This document shows, piece after piece, positions 18,750 through 29,696 of a DNA stretch of 64,000 bases. A program made the translations under genes and the position numbers. The notes under the pieces are model-generated. The model saw nothing but the letters and a program-made list of their open reading frames with translations, did not search any database and was not told where the DNA came from. This DNA comes from Pseudonocardia autotrophica (lineage in GTDB: Bacteria; Actinomycetota; Actinomycetes; Mycobacteriales; Pseudonocardiaceae). Position 1 is the first letter of the stretch. Each line of letters begins with the position of its first letter. Location: NCBI RefSeq assembly GCF_000717175.1, contig NZ_JNYD01000012.1, forward strand, positions 186,001 through 250,000. Direction: 5' to 3'.

Positions 18750-19337
18750 GTGAGCGGCGGCGACCATCTGCGGGGTGACCTGCCGAGCGGTGACGAGCCG
18801 ACCGCCCCGCTCCGCCGGCCGGGAACCGGCCCGTCGCAACCCGGCCCCACGCACCCCGGTCCGCACCCCGCATCACAGCAGCCCGGCCCGCCGCACCCCG
18901 CCCCGCAGCCCGGCTCGCCGCACCCCGGTCCACAGCCCGCCCCACCGCAGCCCGGCCCCCCGCGCGTCGGTCCGCTCCCGCCGCCCATCCCGCCGCCGGG
19001 CCCGCCGGAACCGAGCTCGCCGGCCCCGCCGCCGGCCGTCCACGAACGCGGCGGTGTCCGCGGCTGGCTCGAGGTCCACGGCGCGCTGCTGCTGGTGCTG
19101 CTGATCGCGCTGGGCGGCATGGTCCAGGTGCTCACCGAGCACTGGCGCCAGGGCTCCGCGCTCCTCGGCGGGTCCCTGCTGGTCGCGGCGCTGCTGCGCG
19201 GCGTGCTCCCGCCCGCGCGCGCCGGGCTGCTGGCGATCCGCGGCCGGGTGGTCGACGTCGTCTGCTACACGGTGTTCGGCATCGCCGTGCTCCTGCTCGC
19301 GCTCACGATCACCCGCGGATCGCTCACCGTGGGCTAG
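18750..19337 (+). CDS. DUF3017 membrane protein with Pro-rich N-terminus
   Basis: 195 aa from a GTG with GGGAGG 9 nt upstream (an in-frame ATG at 18741 is the alternative). Residues 1-105 are a low-complexity Pro/Gln/Gly stretch with PGPxHP-type repeats. The C-terminal ~90 residues contain three hydrophobic segments (LLLVLLIALGGMVQVL, SLLVAALLRGVL, TVFGIAVLLLALTI) that match DUF3017. The function of the family is unknown. It ends 9 bp before the next gene on the same strand. Confidence 0.75.
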   Translation: MSGGDHLRGDLPSGDEPTAPLRRPGTGPSQPGPTHPGPHPASQQPGPPHPAPQPGSPHPGPQPAPPQPGPPRVGPLPPPIPPPGPPEPSSPAPPPAVHERGGVRGWLEVHGALLLVLLIALGGMVQVLTEHWRQGSALLGGSLLVAALLRGVLPPARAGLLAIRGRVVDVVCYTVFGIAVLLLALTITRGSLTVG

Positions 19338-19346
19338 GTTCCCGCC

Positions 19347-20663
19347 ATGTCACCTCGGGAGACGGACCGGAGCGAGCGGATCGTCGACACGCTCGTCGAC
19401 GCGTTCTCCGACCTCATGGCGGCCGACCCGGCGGCCTTCCGCACCAAGTTCCGCAAGATGGCGGCGGACCCGTTCGCCTTCTACCGCGGGAGCGCCTGCC
19501 TGTTCTACGCCGACGTCGCCGAGCGCGAGGACCCGTGGGCGGACGAGCGGACCGGCCGGATCTGGATCCAGGGCGACCTGCACGCCGAGAACTTCGGCAC
19601 CTACATGGACGGCGACGGCCGGCTGATCTTCGACGTCAACGACTTCGACGAGGCGTACATCGGCCACTTCACCTGGGACGTCACCCGCTTTGCCGCCAGT
19701 CTCGCGCTGCTGTGCTGGCGCAAGGCGATCCCCGACGACGACATCACCGAACTGGTCGGCCGCTACGCCCGGGCCTACCTCGACCAGGTCCGCGCGTTCA
19801 CCGACGTCGACGACGACCGCAGCTTCTCCCTGCGTCTCGACACCTGCGACGGGCCCGTGCAGGAGGCGCTGCTGCGGGCGAAGCTCAGCACCCGCGTGGC
19901 CCTGCTCGACTCGATCACCGAGACCGAGGGCTTCGACCGGATCCTGCGGGACGGTCCCGGGGTCCGCCGGCTCGACGACGGTGAGCGCGAGCGGGTGTGC
20001 GAGGCGTTCGAGCGCTACCTCGACACCATTCCCGAGTCGAAGCGGGACTCCGGCGTCACCTACGCGATCAAGGACGTCGCCGGGAAGTCCGGCTTCGGGA
20101 TCGGGTCCGCGGGCCTGCCCGCGTACACGGTGCTGGTCGAGGGCTACAACCAGGCGTTGGACAACGACGTCGTGCTGACGATGAAGCAGGGCAACGTGGC
20201 GGCGCCGTCGCGTGTGGTGCCGGAGTCGGAGGTCGCCGCGGTCTTCCACCACCACGGGCACCGCACCGTGCTGTCGCAGCGTGCCCTGCAGGCCCACGCC
20301 GACCGGCACCTCGGGTGGACCGACCTCGACGACGTGGGTTTCGTCGTCAGCGAGATCTCGCCGTACGAGTCCGACCTGGACTGGTCGGAGCTCACCGAGC
20401 CCGACGAGATCGGCCCGGTCGTGGAGTACCTCGGCCGGGCGACCGCCAAGGTGCACTGCGTCGCGGACTCCGACGCCGACGACTCGATCGTCGACTTCCA
20501 GACGGAGGAGGCGATCACGGACGTGGTCGGAGGCCGGGAGGACGAGTTCGTCGGCTGGGTCACCGACTTCGCCCACTCCTACGCCGCACAGGTCCGCGAG
20601 GACCACGCGCGCTTCGTCGACGCCTTCCGCGACGGGCGTATCCCCGGCGTCACCAGCACCTGA
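19347..20663 (+). CDS. DUF2252 family protein
   Basis: 438 aa. It matches DUF2252 over its full length: FRKMAADPFAFYRGS near residue 35, WIQGDLHAENFGTY near residue 75 and FDVNDFDEA near residue 96. The GDLHxxN and DxxDFD patterns resemble the phosphate-transfer motifs of kinase-like aminoglycoside phosphotransferases, so a kinase-like fold is likely, but the substrate is unknown. It may be cotranscribed with the DUF3017 gene 9 bp upstream. A long perfect palindrome separates it from the convergent icd gene. Confidence 0.88.
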   Translation: MSPRETDRSERIVDTLVDAFSDLMAADPAAFRTKFRKMAADPFAFYRGSACLFYADVAEREDPWADERTGRIWIQGDLHAENFGTYMDGDGRLIFDVNDFDEAYIGHFTWDVTRFAASLALLCWRKAIPDDDITELVGRYARAYLDQVRAFTDVDDDRSFSLRLDTCDGPVQEALLRAKLSTRVALLDSITETEGFDRILRDGPGVRRLDDGERERVCEAFERYLDTIPESKRDSGVTYAIKDVAGKSGFGIGSAGLPAYTVLVEGYNQALDNDVVLTMKQGNVAAPSRVVPESEVAAVFHHHGHRTVLSQRALQAHADRHLGWTDLDDVGFVVSEISPYESDLDWSELTEPDEIGPVVEYLGRATAKVHCVADSDADDSIVDFQTEEAITDVVGGREDEFVGWVTDFAHSYAAQVREDHARFVDAFRDGRIPGVTST

Positions 20664-20666
20664 ATA

Positions 20667-20715
20667 CACGAACGGCACTTTCGTGCGGACCTACCGCACG
20701 AAAGTGCCGTTCGTG
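20667..20715. terminator. Bidirectional terminator with 22-bp perfect stem
   Basis: Arms 20667-20688 and 20694-20715 are perfectly complementary over 22 bp around a 5-nt loop (ACCTA). Each arm begins CACGAACGGCACTTTCGTG, itself a small imperfect palindrome. It fills the 60-bp gap between the convergent DUF2252 and icd genes, so it can terminate transcription from both sides. A related sequence occurs near 45321-45351. Confidence 0.9.
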
Positions 20716-20723
20716 CAAAGAAC

Positions 20724-22937
<2,214 letters not shown>

Positions 22938-23141
22938 CGCTGCTTCGCGCCTCGCAAACGTGTCGCCTGGTGGGCTCCGTACGACAGGAGCACGCCGCTC
23001 CCCGCCCGACACGCTATCCCGTACGCCTGTCCTGGTGCGTGCCGAGGTCGGTGCCGGATGCCCGCGACGGTGCACGTCACACCCCCGGGAGGGCGGTCCG
23101 CTCCGCTACGGTGAGCCCGAGGGTCGTCACGGGGAGGGGTC

Positions 23142-23486
23142 ATGGCGCTGGGGCCGAAGATCAAGGTGCCCAAGCTGGAGGCGTCGTCCTTCAAGGGCTG
23201 GGCGTTCGTGCTGATCGCCGGCACCCTGCTCGCGGTGATCGCGCTCGTGTTCCGCGGCACCGGCACCACCGGCGAGACCGGCTGCGTGATGGAGGTGCAG
23301 GGCAGCGCGCCGCTCGACGTCTACCGCAGCGCCAGCACCCAGTTCGAGCCCGTCGACACCCTGCGCGCCGGCCAGCTGGTCGACGCCGAACGCGGCGTCA
23401 TCGAGAACGGCTTCCGCAAGCTCGTCGGCGACAACCGGTGGGCCGTCAACGAGCGGCTGGCCGCGACCGCGGGGAGCACGTGCTGA
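23142..23486 (+). CDS. Small membrane-anchored protein with SH3-like C-terminal part
   Basis: 114 aa, ATG with GGGGAGG upstream. It has one N-terminal membrane segment (about residues 22-40: AFVLIAGTLLAVIALVF), then an extracytoplasmic region whose pattern (APLDVYRSAST, VDTLRAGQLVDAE, FRKLVGDNRWAVN) resembles a bacterial SH3-type module. Two Cys, one soon after the membrane segment and one at the very C-terminus, could pair. I do not recognise a named family. It lies ~40 bp upstream of xthA on the same strand. Confidence 0.7.
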   Translation: MALGPKIKVPKLEASSFKGWAFVLIAGTLLAVIALVFRGTGTTGETGCVMEVQGSAPLDVYRSASTQFEPVDTLRAGQLVDAERGVIENGFRKLVGDNRWAVNERLAATAGSTC

Positions 23487-23529
23487 CATCCGTCACGCAT
23501 GACCGGGCGCGCTGCGGGAAGCTCTAGGC

Positions 23530-24330
23530 GTGCCGACCGTCAGCTCCGTGAACGTCAACGGTGTGCGGGCCGCGTCGACCAAGGGCTTCCTGGACTGGCT
23601 CGCCGGGACCGAGGCGGACGTCGTGTGCCTGCAGGAGACGCGCGCGCTGCCCGTCGACCTGCCTGCCGGGTTCCTCGCCGCAACCGCCGGGTGGCACCTG
23701 ACCCTCGAGCCCGCCGCCGCCAAGGGTCGTAACGGCGTGGCGGTGCTGAGCCGGGAGGCGCCCGACGCGGTGCGGACCGGGATCGGTGCGGCCGAGTTCG
23801 CCGGCTCCGGCCGGTACGTCGAGGTCGACCTGCCCGGGCTGACCGTCGCCTCGCTCTACCTGCCCAAGGGCAGCGCCGGCACCCCGAAGCAGGAGGAGAA
23901 GGACCGCTTCCTCGCCGCGCTCGCCGCGCACCTCGCCGAACGCCGGGAGAAGGCGCTGGCGGACGGCCGGGAGATGGTCGTCGCCGGGGACTTCAACATC
24001 GCGCCCGCCGAGGCCGACATCCGCAACTGGAAGGGCAACCTCGCGCACTCCGGGTTCCTCCCGCACGAGCGCGAGTGGATCGCGACGTTGTGCGCGAGCG
24101 GCTGGACGGACGTGGTGCGCGCCGTGCACCCGGGCGTCGACGGCCCCTACACCTGGTGGTCCTACCGCGGCCGCGCCTTCGACAACGACGCCGGCTGGCG
24201 CATCGACCACGTCCTCGCCACCGCCGGACTCGCCGGCCGGGCCGAGCACGCCGTCGTCGAGCGGGCCCCGAGCTACGACACGCGCTGGTCGGACCACGCC
24301 CCGGTGACCGTGAGGTTCGGGCCGCCGTGA
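23530..24330 (+). CDS. xthA: Exodeoxyribonuclease III (AP endonuclease)
   Basis: 266 aa, GTG start. Endonuclease/exonuclease/phosphatase fold with catalytic motifs in order: SVNVNGVRAA, CLQETRALP (metal-binding Glu), RNGVAVLSR, VAGDFNIAP (Asp and Asn), WRIDHVLAT and SDHAPVTV (catalytic Asp-His). It repairs abasic sites in base excision repair. The stop overlaps the start of the pseudokinase gene by 4 bp (GTGA). Confidence 0.95.
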   Translation: MPTVSSVNVNGVRAASTKGFLDWLAGTEADVVCLQETRALPVDLPAGFLAATAGWHLTLEPAAAKGRNGVAVLSREAPDAVRTGIGAAEFAGSGRYVEVDLPGLTVASLYLPKGSAGTPKQEEKDRFLAALAAHLAERREKALADGREMVVAGDFNIAPAEADIRNWKGNLAHSGFLPHEREWIATLCASGWTDVVRAVHPGVDGPYTWWSYRGRAFDNDAGWRIDHVLATAGLAGRAEHAVVERAPSYDTRWSDHAPVTVRFGPP

Positions 24331-25109
24331 TCCCGAGCAGGATGATCGGGGGGCGCTACGTCGTCCTCGACGGGTTGGGCGCGGGGCTGCTCGGCCCGGT
24401 CTGGCGCGCCGAGGACCGGCTGACCGGGCGCTACCTCGCCGTGCAGGAGCTGCACGTCCCCGACATGACCCCCGCCGAGCACGCGCGGTTCCGTGAGCAC
24501 CTGCTCCGCGAGGCCCGGCGGATCGGGGCGCTCGCCGACCCGGGGCTGCTCGCGGTGCACGACGTCCTGTCCGACTGCGGGATCGACCACGTGGTCACCG
24601 AGCTCGCCGTCGGGACGCGGCTGAGCGACCACGTCGCCTCCGGTGGTCCGCTCGCCGCCCACGACGCGCTCGACATGGCCCGGGGGCTGCTGCGCACGCT
24701 GCGCGCCGCGCACCACCGGCAGCTCGTGCACGGCGCGGTCCGGCCCGGCGCGGTCGTGCTGGGCGACGACGGCCGCATTGCGCTCGCCGACGTCGGGCTC
24801 GCGCTGCCGGCCGAGGAGGCCGGGGTGCCGATCCGCGACCAGCTCGGTCCGCACGGCGTCGTCGCGCCGGAGCGGGCGGCGGGCGGTCCCGCGACGGCCG
24901 CGGCGGACATGTGGGGGCTCGGCGCGACCCTGGCCTTCGCCGGGGCGACCGAGGAGCCGCTGTCCTCGCTGGTCGCGGCGCTGCGCACGGAGGACCCGGC
25001 GTCGAGGCCCACCGCCGACGAGGCGTTGGCCATGCTCGGCCGCAACGGCTCCACCCCCGGCACCTCCGGGCGTTCGTGGTGGAAGATCTGGGAACGCCTC
25101 CGCCCCTAG
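24327..25109 (+). CDS. Stand-alone Ser/Thr pseudokinase
   Basis: 260 aa from a GTG overlapping the xthA stop. The protein kinase fold is recognisable (GGRYVVLDGLGAG, AEDRLTGRYLAVQEL, FREHLLREARRIGAL, DMWGLGATLAFA), but every catalytic residue is altered. The VAIK Lys is Gln (AVQ, about residue 37), the HRD Asp region reads VHGAVRPGAV (about 133), the DFG reads DVG (about 154) and the Gly loop is degenerate. It should not phosphorylate substrates and probably binds partners or ATP passively. No membrane segment or extracellular domain is present. Translational coupling to xthA is unusual. An intact kinase of the same general type is at 60928-62640. Confidence 0.85.
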   Translation: MIPSRMIGGRYVVLDGLGAGLLGPVWRAEDRLTGRYLAVQELHVPDMTPAEHARFREHLLREARRIGALADPGLLAVHDVLSDCGIDHVVTELAVGTRLSDHVASGGPLAAHDALDMARGLLRTLRAAHHRQLVHGAVRPGAVVLGDDGRIALADVGLALPAEEAGVPIRDQLGPHGVVAPERAAGGPATAAADMWGLGATLAFAGATEEPLSSLVAALRTEDPASRPTADEALAMLGRNGSTPGTSGRSWWKIWERLRP

Positions 25110-25167
25110 ACCCGGCACGTCCCCGCGAGCCGGCAGGTCCAGCCCGCGAGTCGCGCTCTGGGCTCCC

Positions 25168-25294
25168 GCGAGTCGGGAGTTCTGGCACCGCGAGTCGGGA
25201 GTTCTGGCACCGCGAGTCGGGAGTTCTGGCACCGCGAGTCGGGAGTTCTGGCACCGCGAGTCGGGAGATCCGGCGCCGCGAGTCGGGAGCTACG
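25168..25294 (+). repeat. 22-bp tandem repeat array (array B)
   Basis: Five 22-bp units (starts 25168, 25190, 25212, 25234, 25256) plus a partial sixth, unit GCGAGTCGGGAGTTCTGGC followed by ACC, with degenerate copies reaching back to about 25125. It is the same family as the array at 978-1193 and lies between the convergent pseudokinase and YbaK-type genes. Confidence 0.95.
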
Positions 25295-25306
25295 AAGGAG
25301 CCCCGC

Positions 25307-25795
25307 TCAGGCGACGTCGGCGGGTGTCCCGTCCGTGATCGCGACGAGCTCGGCGAAGGTGGTCGGGAAGACCGCATGGGCGATGCCGCCCGCGGCCCAC
25401 ACCTCCTCGTAGGCCTCGAGCGCGCGGTCCACCAGGGTGCGCAGCGGTGCCGGATGCCCGACGGGTGCGATCCCGCCGATGGCCTGGCCGGTAGCCGTCG
25501 CGACGAAGTCCGGCTTCGCGCGGCGTACCACCGCTGCGCCGACCAGTCCTGCAACCTTCGCGGTGTCGACCCGGTGCGCGCCGGAGGTGAGGACGAGGAG
25601 CGGGTCGCCATCGGCGTCGAACACCAGCGAGTTCGCAATCGCGCCGACCTCGACGCCGAGCGCCTCCGCGGCCGCAGCGGCCGTGGTGACCACGTCGGGA
25701 AGCACCTGCATGCGCTCGACGTGCTCCTCCGCGGCGCCGCCCTCACGCAGCGCCGCGATCACCTTCTGCACCTTGGGGTGATCCTGCGCGGGCAT
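25307..25795 (-). CDS. YbaK/aminoacyl-tRNA deacylase family protein
   Basis: 162 aa from the ATG at 25795. It matches the YbaK/ProX editing-domain family: EVGAIANSLVFDADGDPLLVL, LTSGAHRVDTAKVAGL and the ATGQAIGGIAPVGH motif. Such proteins hydrolyse mischarged tRNAs, often Cys- or Ala-tRNA(Pro). No strong Shine-Dalgarno is seen. The gene is flanked on both sides by 22-bp repeat arrays in opposite orientation (25168-25294 and 25841-25926). Confidence 0.88.
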   Translation of the reverse strand: MPAQDHPKVQKVIAALREGGAAEEHVERMQVLPDVVTTAAAAAEALGVEVGAIANSLVFDADGDPLLVLTSGAHRVDTAKVAGLVGAAVVRRAKPDFVATATGQAIGGIAPVGHPAPLRTLVDRALEAYEEVWAAGGIAHAVFPTTFAELVAITDGTPADVA

Positions 25796-25840
25796 GGCCG
25801 CATTCCAGCACGGCCCGCGCCCATGGCGGCACTCGGATTC

Positions 25841-25926
25841 GGAACTCCCGGCTCGCGGTGCCGGATCTCCCGACTCGCGGTGCTGGATCTCCCGACTCGC
25901 GGTGCTGGATCTGCCGACTCGCGCAG
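25841..25926 (-). repeat. 22-bp tandem repeat array (array C, reverse orientation)
   Basis: Four 22-bp units in inverse orientation relative to arrays A and B (forward strand reads GGATCTCCCGACTCGCGGTGC with one more base). It begins 3 bp after the stop of the reverse-strand esterase gene, so it again points in the direction of transcription of the gene just before it. Confidence 0.92.
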
Positions 25927-25928
25927 TC

Positions 25929-26756
25929 TCACGGGGCTGAGAGTTGGGCCCACACCCACCCGGTGGCGTCGGCGGGGTCGGTGCTGGTGCCCGGGCCGGA
26001 GGTGGGGGTGGCCCAGGTGTGGTCCCGGCCGGCGAGGACGTCCCGCGCCACGGTCCGCCCACCCGCACACGACCAGCGCGTCACGGTCGCGGACCCGGTC
26101 ACGGCCGTCGCCGGGTCCGCGCAGGAGGCGGCGGCGAGGAACGGGGCCAGCGTGGCGTCGAGCGAGGCCCGCCCCGGCCGCCCGCCGATCGGCACCCGCG
26201 GGTCCGCCGTCCCGGCCACCGCGGCGACCCGCACCGGCGCGGGCTCCGCGCACGGCACCGTCAGGGCCCCGGCGACGGGTCCGATCCCGGCGAGGTCGCC
26301 CGGCCGGGCGCAGGCCCAGGCGTAGCTGAGCATGGCGCCGTTGGAGAACCCCACGGCGTACACCCGCCGCGGGTCGGTCCGCTCCCGTTCGGTGAGCGCG
26401 GCGGCGAGTTCGTGCAGGTAGCCGACGTCGTCGACGCCCCGGGCGGCCGAGCTCCCGCAGCACGTGCCCGCGTTCCACGTCCAGTCGAGGCCCTCCGGGT
26501 ACGCGACGACCACGCCCTCCCGCTCCGCCAGCTCGTCCCACCCGGTCAGGGAGCGCATGCCCTCGGCGGTACCGGTCGCGCCGTGCAGCACGAGCACGAG
26601 CGGCGCCCCGGGCCCGGCGGACGCGGGATGGTGGACGAGCGTGGTGCGGTCGCCCTGCGGTGTGGCGAGGGTGACGGTGCCGTCGGCCGCCGGGACGTCC
26701 GCACACGCCGCCACCAGCACGGCGAGCAGCACGAGGACGCCGGCACGGAGGCGCAC
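25929..26756 (-). CDS. PHB depolymerase-like esterase lipoprotein (LpqC-like)
   Basis: 275 aa from the GTG at 26756; the start is chosen because it puts a lipoprotein signal (VLVAAC lipobox at about residue 19) at the N-terminus. Alpha/beta hydrolase of the poly(3-hydroxybutyrate) depolymerase/feruloyl esterase type: LVLVLHGATGTAEGM (oxyanion region), VVVAYPEGLDWTWN, GFSNGAMLSYAWA with the nucleophile Ser (about residue 139) and a C-terminal DHTWATP with the catalytic His. It probably hydrolyses an ester outside the membrane; the substrate is unknown. Divergent from fbiC. Confidence 0.85.
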   Translation of the reverse strand: MRLRAGVLVLLAVLVAACADVPAADGTVTLATPQGDRTTLVHHPASAGPGAPLVLVLHGATGTAEGMRSLTGWDELAEREGVVVAYPEGLDWTWNAGTCCGSSAARGVDDVGYLHELAAALTERERTDPRRVYAVGFSNGAMLSYAWACARPGDLAGIGPVAGALTVPCAEPAPVRVAAVAGTADPRVPIGGRPGRASLDATLAPFLAAASCADPATAVTGSATVTRWSCAGGRTVARDVLAGRDHTWATPTSGPGTSTDPADATGWVWAQLSAP

Positions 26757-26848
26757 GCGCCGAGGATAGGTCCCCGCGGTATTCCCGGCCGGTCCTGTGA
26801 TGATCCCGCAGGTCGACCGGGGCGGCGGGCCGGACATAGTGTGGGCGG

Positions 26849-29482
26849 ATGGCCGAGATGCTCCCCGAGCCCGTGCCCGCCGACGCGCCGGAGAACCCCG
26901 CCGTCCCCGCCCGCCCCGCCGAACCCGCCCCGTCGGAGTCCGCCGTGCGCCGCGCCCTCCGCCGGGCGCGCGACGGCGCCGTGCTCGACGTGACCGAGGC
27001 GGCGGTCCTCCTGGCCGCGCAGGGCGAGCAGCTCGACGCGTTGCTCGCCGCCGCGTCGACCGTGCGGGACGCCGGGCTGGTCGACGCCGGCCGCCCCGGC
27101 GTGGTCACGTACTCGCGGAAGGTCTTCATCCCACTGACCCGCCTGTGCCGGGACCGGTGCCACTACTGCACCTTCGCGACGGTCCCGCACCGCGTCCCCG
27201 CGGCGTTCCTCGAGCGCGACGAGGTGCTGGAGATCGCGCGGGCCGGCGCGGCGCAGGGCTGCAAGGAGGCCTTGTTCACGCTCGGGGACCGGCCCGAGGA
27301 CCGCTGGCCGGCGGCGCGCGAGTGGCTGGACGAGCGCGGCTACGACTCGACGCTGGACTACGTCCGGGCCTGTGCGATCGCGGTGCTGGAGGAGACCGGC
27401 CTGCTGCCGCACCTCAACCCCGGCGTGCTGTCGTGGGAGGAGCTCACGCGGCTCAAGCCGGTCGCCCCGTCCATGGGCATGATGCTGGAGACGACCGCGA
27501 CCCGGCTCTGGTCGGAGAAGGGCGGCCCGCACTACGGCAGCCCGGACAAGGAGCCGGCCGTCCGGCTGCGGGCGCTGACCGACGCCGGACGCGTGGGCGT
27601 GCCGTTCACGACCGGCATCCTGATCGGCATCGGGGAGACCCGCGCCGAGCGCGCGGACTCGATCTTCGCGATCCGCTCGGCGGCGCGGGCGCACGGGCAC
27701 GTCCAGGAAGTCATCGTGCAGAACTTCCGGGCCAAGCCCGACACGGCGATGGCAGGCGACCCCGACGCCGACCTCGAGGAGCTCGCGGCGACGATCGCGG
27801 TGACCCGGCTGGTGCTGGGCCCGAAGATGCGCGTGCAGGCCCCGCCGAACCTGGTCGGCGAGGAGTTCGCCCTGATGCTGCGGGCCGGGATCGACGACTG
27901 GGGCGGCGTCTCGCCCGTCACGCCGGACCACGTGAACCCCGAGCGGCCGTGGCCGGTCATCGAGGAGCTCGCGGCGCGCTCGGCCGAGTCGGGCTTCACG
28001 CTGCGGGAGCGGCTCACGGCCTACCCGAAGTACGTGCTGGCCGGCTCGCCGTGGATCGACACCCGGCTGCACGCGCACGTCGCGGCGCTTGCCGACCCGG
28101 AGACCGGGCTGGCGGACGAGCAGGCCGTCGTGGAGGGGCGGCCGTGGCAGGAGCCCGACGGCGGGTTCGAGTCGACCGGTCGCACCGACCTGCACAGCAC
28201 CATCGACACGACCGGGCGCACGGGGGACCGGCGCGGGGACTTCGCGTCGGTGTACGGCGACTGGGACGAGCTGCGCGACGAGCTCGCCGCCCAGCGGTCA
28301 CGGGCTCCCGAGCGGCTGACGGGCGATGTCCGCGCCGGGCTGGACCTGGCCGCGTCGAACCCGGCGGGGCTGCTCGACCCGGCCAATGAGGCGGCGGCCA
28401 TGGCGGTGCTGACGGCCGAGGGTCCGGCGCTGGAGGAGCTGGCCCGGCTCGCCGACGACGTCCGGCGGCAGGTCAACGGCGACGAGGTCACCTACGTCGT
28501 CAACCGCAACATCAACTTCTCCAACGTCTGTTACGTCGGCTGCCGGTTCTGCGCCTTCGCCCAGCGCGAGCGCGACGCCGACGCCTACCGGCTCTCCCTG
28601 CCGGAGATCGCCTCGCGCGCGGTCGAGGCCGCCCGGGACGGCGCGACGGAGGTGTGCGTGCAGGGCGGGATCGACCCGCAGCTGCCGGTGACCTTCTACG
28701 CCGACCTGGCCCGCGCGGTGCGCGAGGCCGTGCCGGGGATGCACGTGCACGCCTTCTCGCCGATGGAGATCGTGTCCGCGGCGTCGAAGGCCGGGGTGTC
28801 GATCCGCGAGTGGCTCACCGAGCTGAAGGCCGCCGGACTCGGGTCCATCCCCGGGACCGCCGCCGAGATCCTCGACGACGAGGTCCGCTGGGTCCTCACC
28901 AAGGGCAAGCTGCCCGCGGCGCAGTGGATCGAGGTCGTGTCCGCGGCGCACGAGCTGGGGATCCCGTCCTCGTCGACGATGATGTACGGGCACGTCGACG
29001 AGCCGCGGCACTGGCTCGGGCACCTGCGCACGCTCGCCTCGATCCAGGACCGCACGGGTGGCTTCACCGAGTTCGTCCCGCTGCCGTTCGTGCACCACAA
29101 CGCGCCGATCTACCTGGCGGGGATCGCCCGGCCCGGGCCCACCGAGCGGGACAACCGCGCGGTGCACGCCTTCGCGCGGCTGGCCCTGCACGGCCGGATC
29201 GACCACGTCCAGTGCTCCTGGGTGAAGCTCGGCGACGACCTCGCCGCCGACATCCTCCGCGGCGGGGCGGACGACATGGGCGGCACGCTCATGGAGGAGA
29301 CGATCTCCCGCATGGCCGGCTCCGAGAACGGTTCCGAGCGCTCGGTGGAGGAGCTGACGGCGATCGCCGCGGCCGCCGGGCGTCCGGTGCGGCAGCGGAG
29401 CACGACCTACCGCGAGCCCGTCGCGAAGCTGACCCCGGCCGCCCACGCCGGGCCGACCCTGCTGCCCCTCACCCCGGCGTAG
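26849..29482 (+). CDS. fbiC: Bifunctional FO synthase FbiC (CofG-CofH fusion)
   Basis: 877 aa. It makes 7,8-didemethyl-8-hydroxy-5-deazariboflavin, the chromophore precursor of coenzyme F420, from tyrosine and a pyrimidine of the riboflavin pathway. Two radical-SAM domains are present: the N-terminal CofG-like one with CRDRCHYC (about residue 100) and the C-terminal CofH-like one with CYVGCRFC (about residue 560). The fusion is the usual form in actinobacteria. The first ~45 residues are Pro/Ala-rich and poorly conserved. Confidence 0.97.
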   Translation: MAEMLPEPVPADAPENPAVPARPAEPAPSESAVRRALRRARDGAVLDVTEAAVLLAAQGEQLDALLAAASTVRDAGLVDAGRPGVVTYSRKVFIPLTRLCRDRCHYCTFATVPHRVPAAFLERDEVLEIARAGAAQGCKEALFTLGDRPEDRWPAAREWLDERGYDSTLDYVRACAIAVLEETGLLPHLNPGVLSWEELTRLKPVAPSMGMMLETTATRLWSEKGGPHYGSPDKEPAVRLRALTDAGRVGVPFTTGILIGIGETRAERADSIFAIRSAARAHGHVQEVIVQNFRAKPDTAMAGDPDADLEELAATIAVTRLVLGPKMRVQAPPNLVGEEFALMLRAGIDDWGGVSPVTPDHVNPERPWPVIEELAARSAESGFTLRERLTAYPKYVLAGSPWIDTRLHAHVAALADPETGLADEQAVVEGRPWQEPDGGFESTGRTDLHSTIDTTGRTGDRRGDFASVYGDWDELRDELAAQRSRAPERLTGDVRAGLDLAASNPAGLLDPANEAAAMAVLTAEGPALEELARLADDVRRQVNGDEVTYVVNRNINFSNVCYVGCRFCAFAQRERDADAYRLSLPEIASRAVEAARDGATEVCVQGGIDPQLPVTFYADLARAVREAVPGMHVHAFSPMEIVSAASKAGVSIREWLTELKAAGLGSIPGTAAEILDDEVRWVLTKGKLPAAQWIEVVSAAHELGIPSSSTMMYGHVDEPRHWLGHLRTLASIQDRTGGFTEFVPLPFVHHNAPIYLAGIARPGPTERDNRAVHAFARLALHGRIDHVQCSWVKLGDDLAADILRGGADDMGGTLMEETISRMAGSENGSERSVEELTAIAAAAGRPVRQRSTTYREPVAKLTPAAHAGPTLLPLTPA

Positions 29483-29492
29483 CCTGACGCGC

Positions 29493-29696
29493 ATGGGTGT
29501 CCTCGGCGAGCTGTTCCCCGGTCCGAAGATCTCGGACGAGGCGGGCGAGTCCGGCAACGGCGAGACGTTCCGGCTGGGCCCCATCGACCTCGAGAACGGC
29601 GTGGTCCACGTCGTGCGGGCCGGTGGCGCCGAGGACGTGGGGACGGCGGTCGAGGGCGAGCCGGCGGACGCCCCCGCCGACGGGGACGGCGACTAG
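29493..29696 (+). CDS. Small acidic hypothetical protein
   Basis: 67 aa, 10 bp after fbiC on the same strand. It starts MGVLGELFPGPKISDE, continues with a short FRLGPIDLENGVVHV segment and ends in an acidic tail. The FPGPK then DL-x-x-GVV pattern recalls the C-terminal part of small actinobacterial DUF6191-type proteins, but I cannot assign it firmly. Its stop overlaps the last codons of the convergent diguanylate cyclase gene. Confidence 0.55.
   Translation: MGVLGELFPGPKISDEAGESGNGETFRLGPIDLENGVVHVVRAGGAEDVGTAVEGEPADAPADGDGD

Noticed and set aside
25307..25926. YbaK-type gene as a mobile element bounded by inverted repeats
   Set aside because: The flanking 22-bp arrays are in opposite orientation, but each is better explained as following its own upstream gene; no transposase or target duplication is seen.
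26546..28195. 549-codon ORF antisense to fbiC
   Set aside because: A typical GC-rich shadow frame; the fbiC frame has complete radical-SAM motifs.
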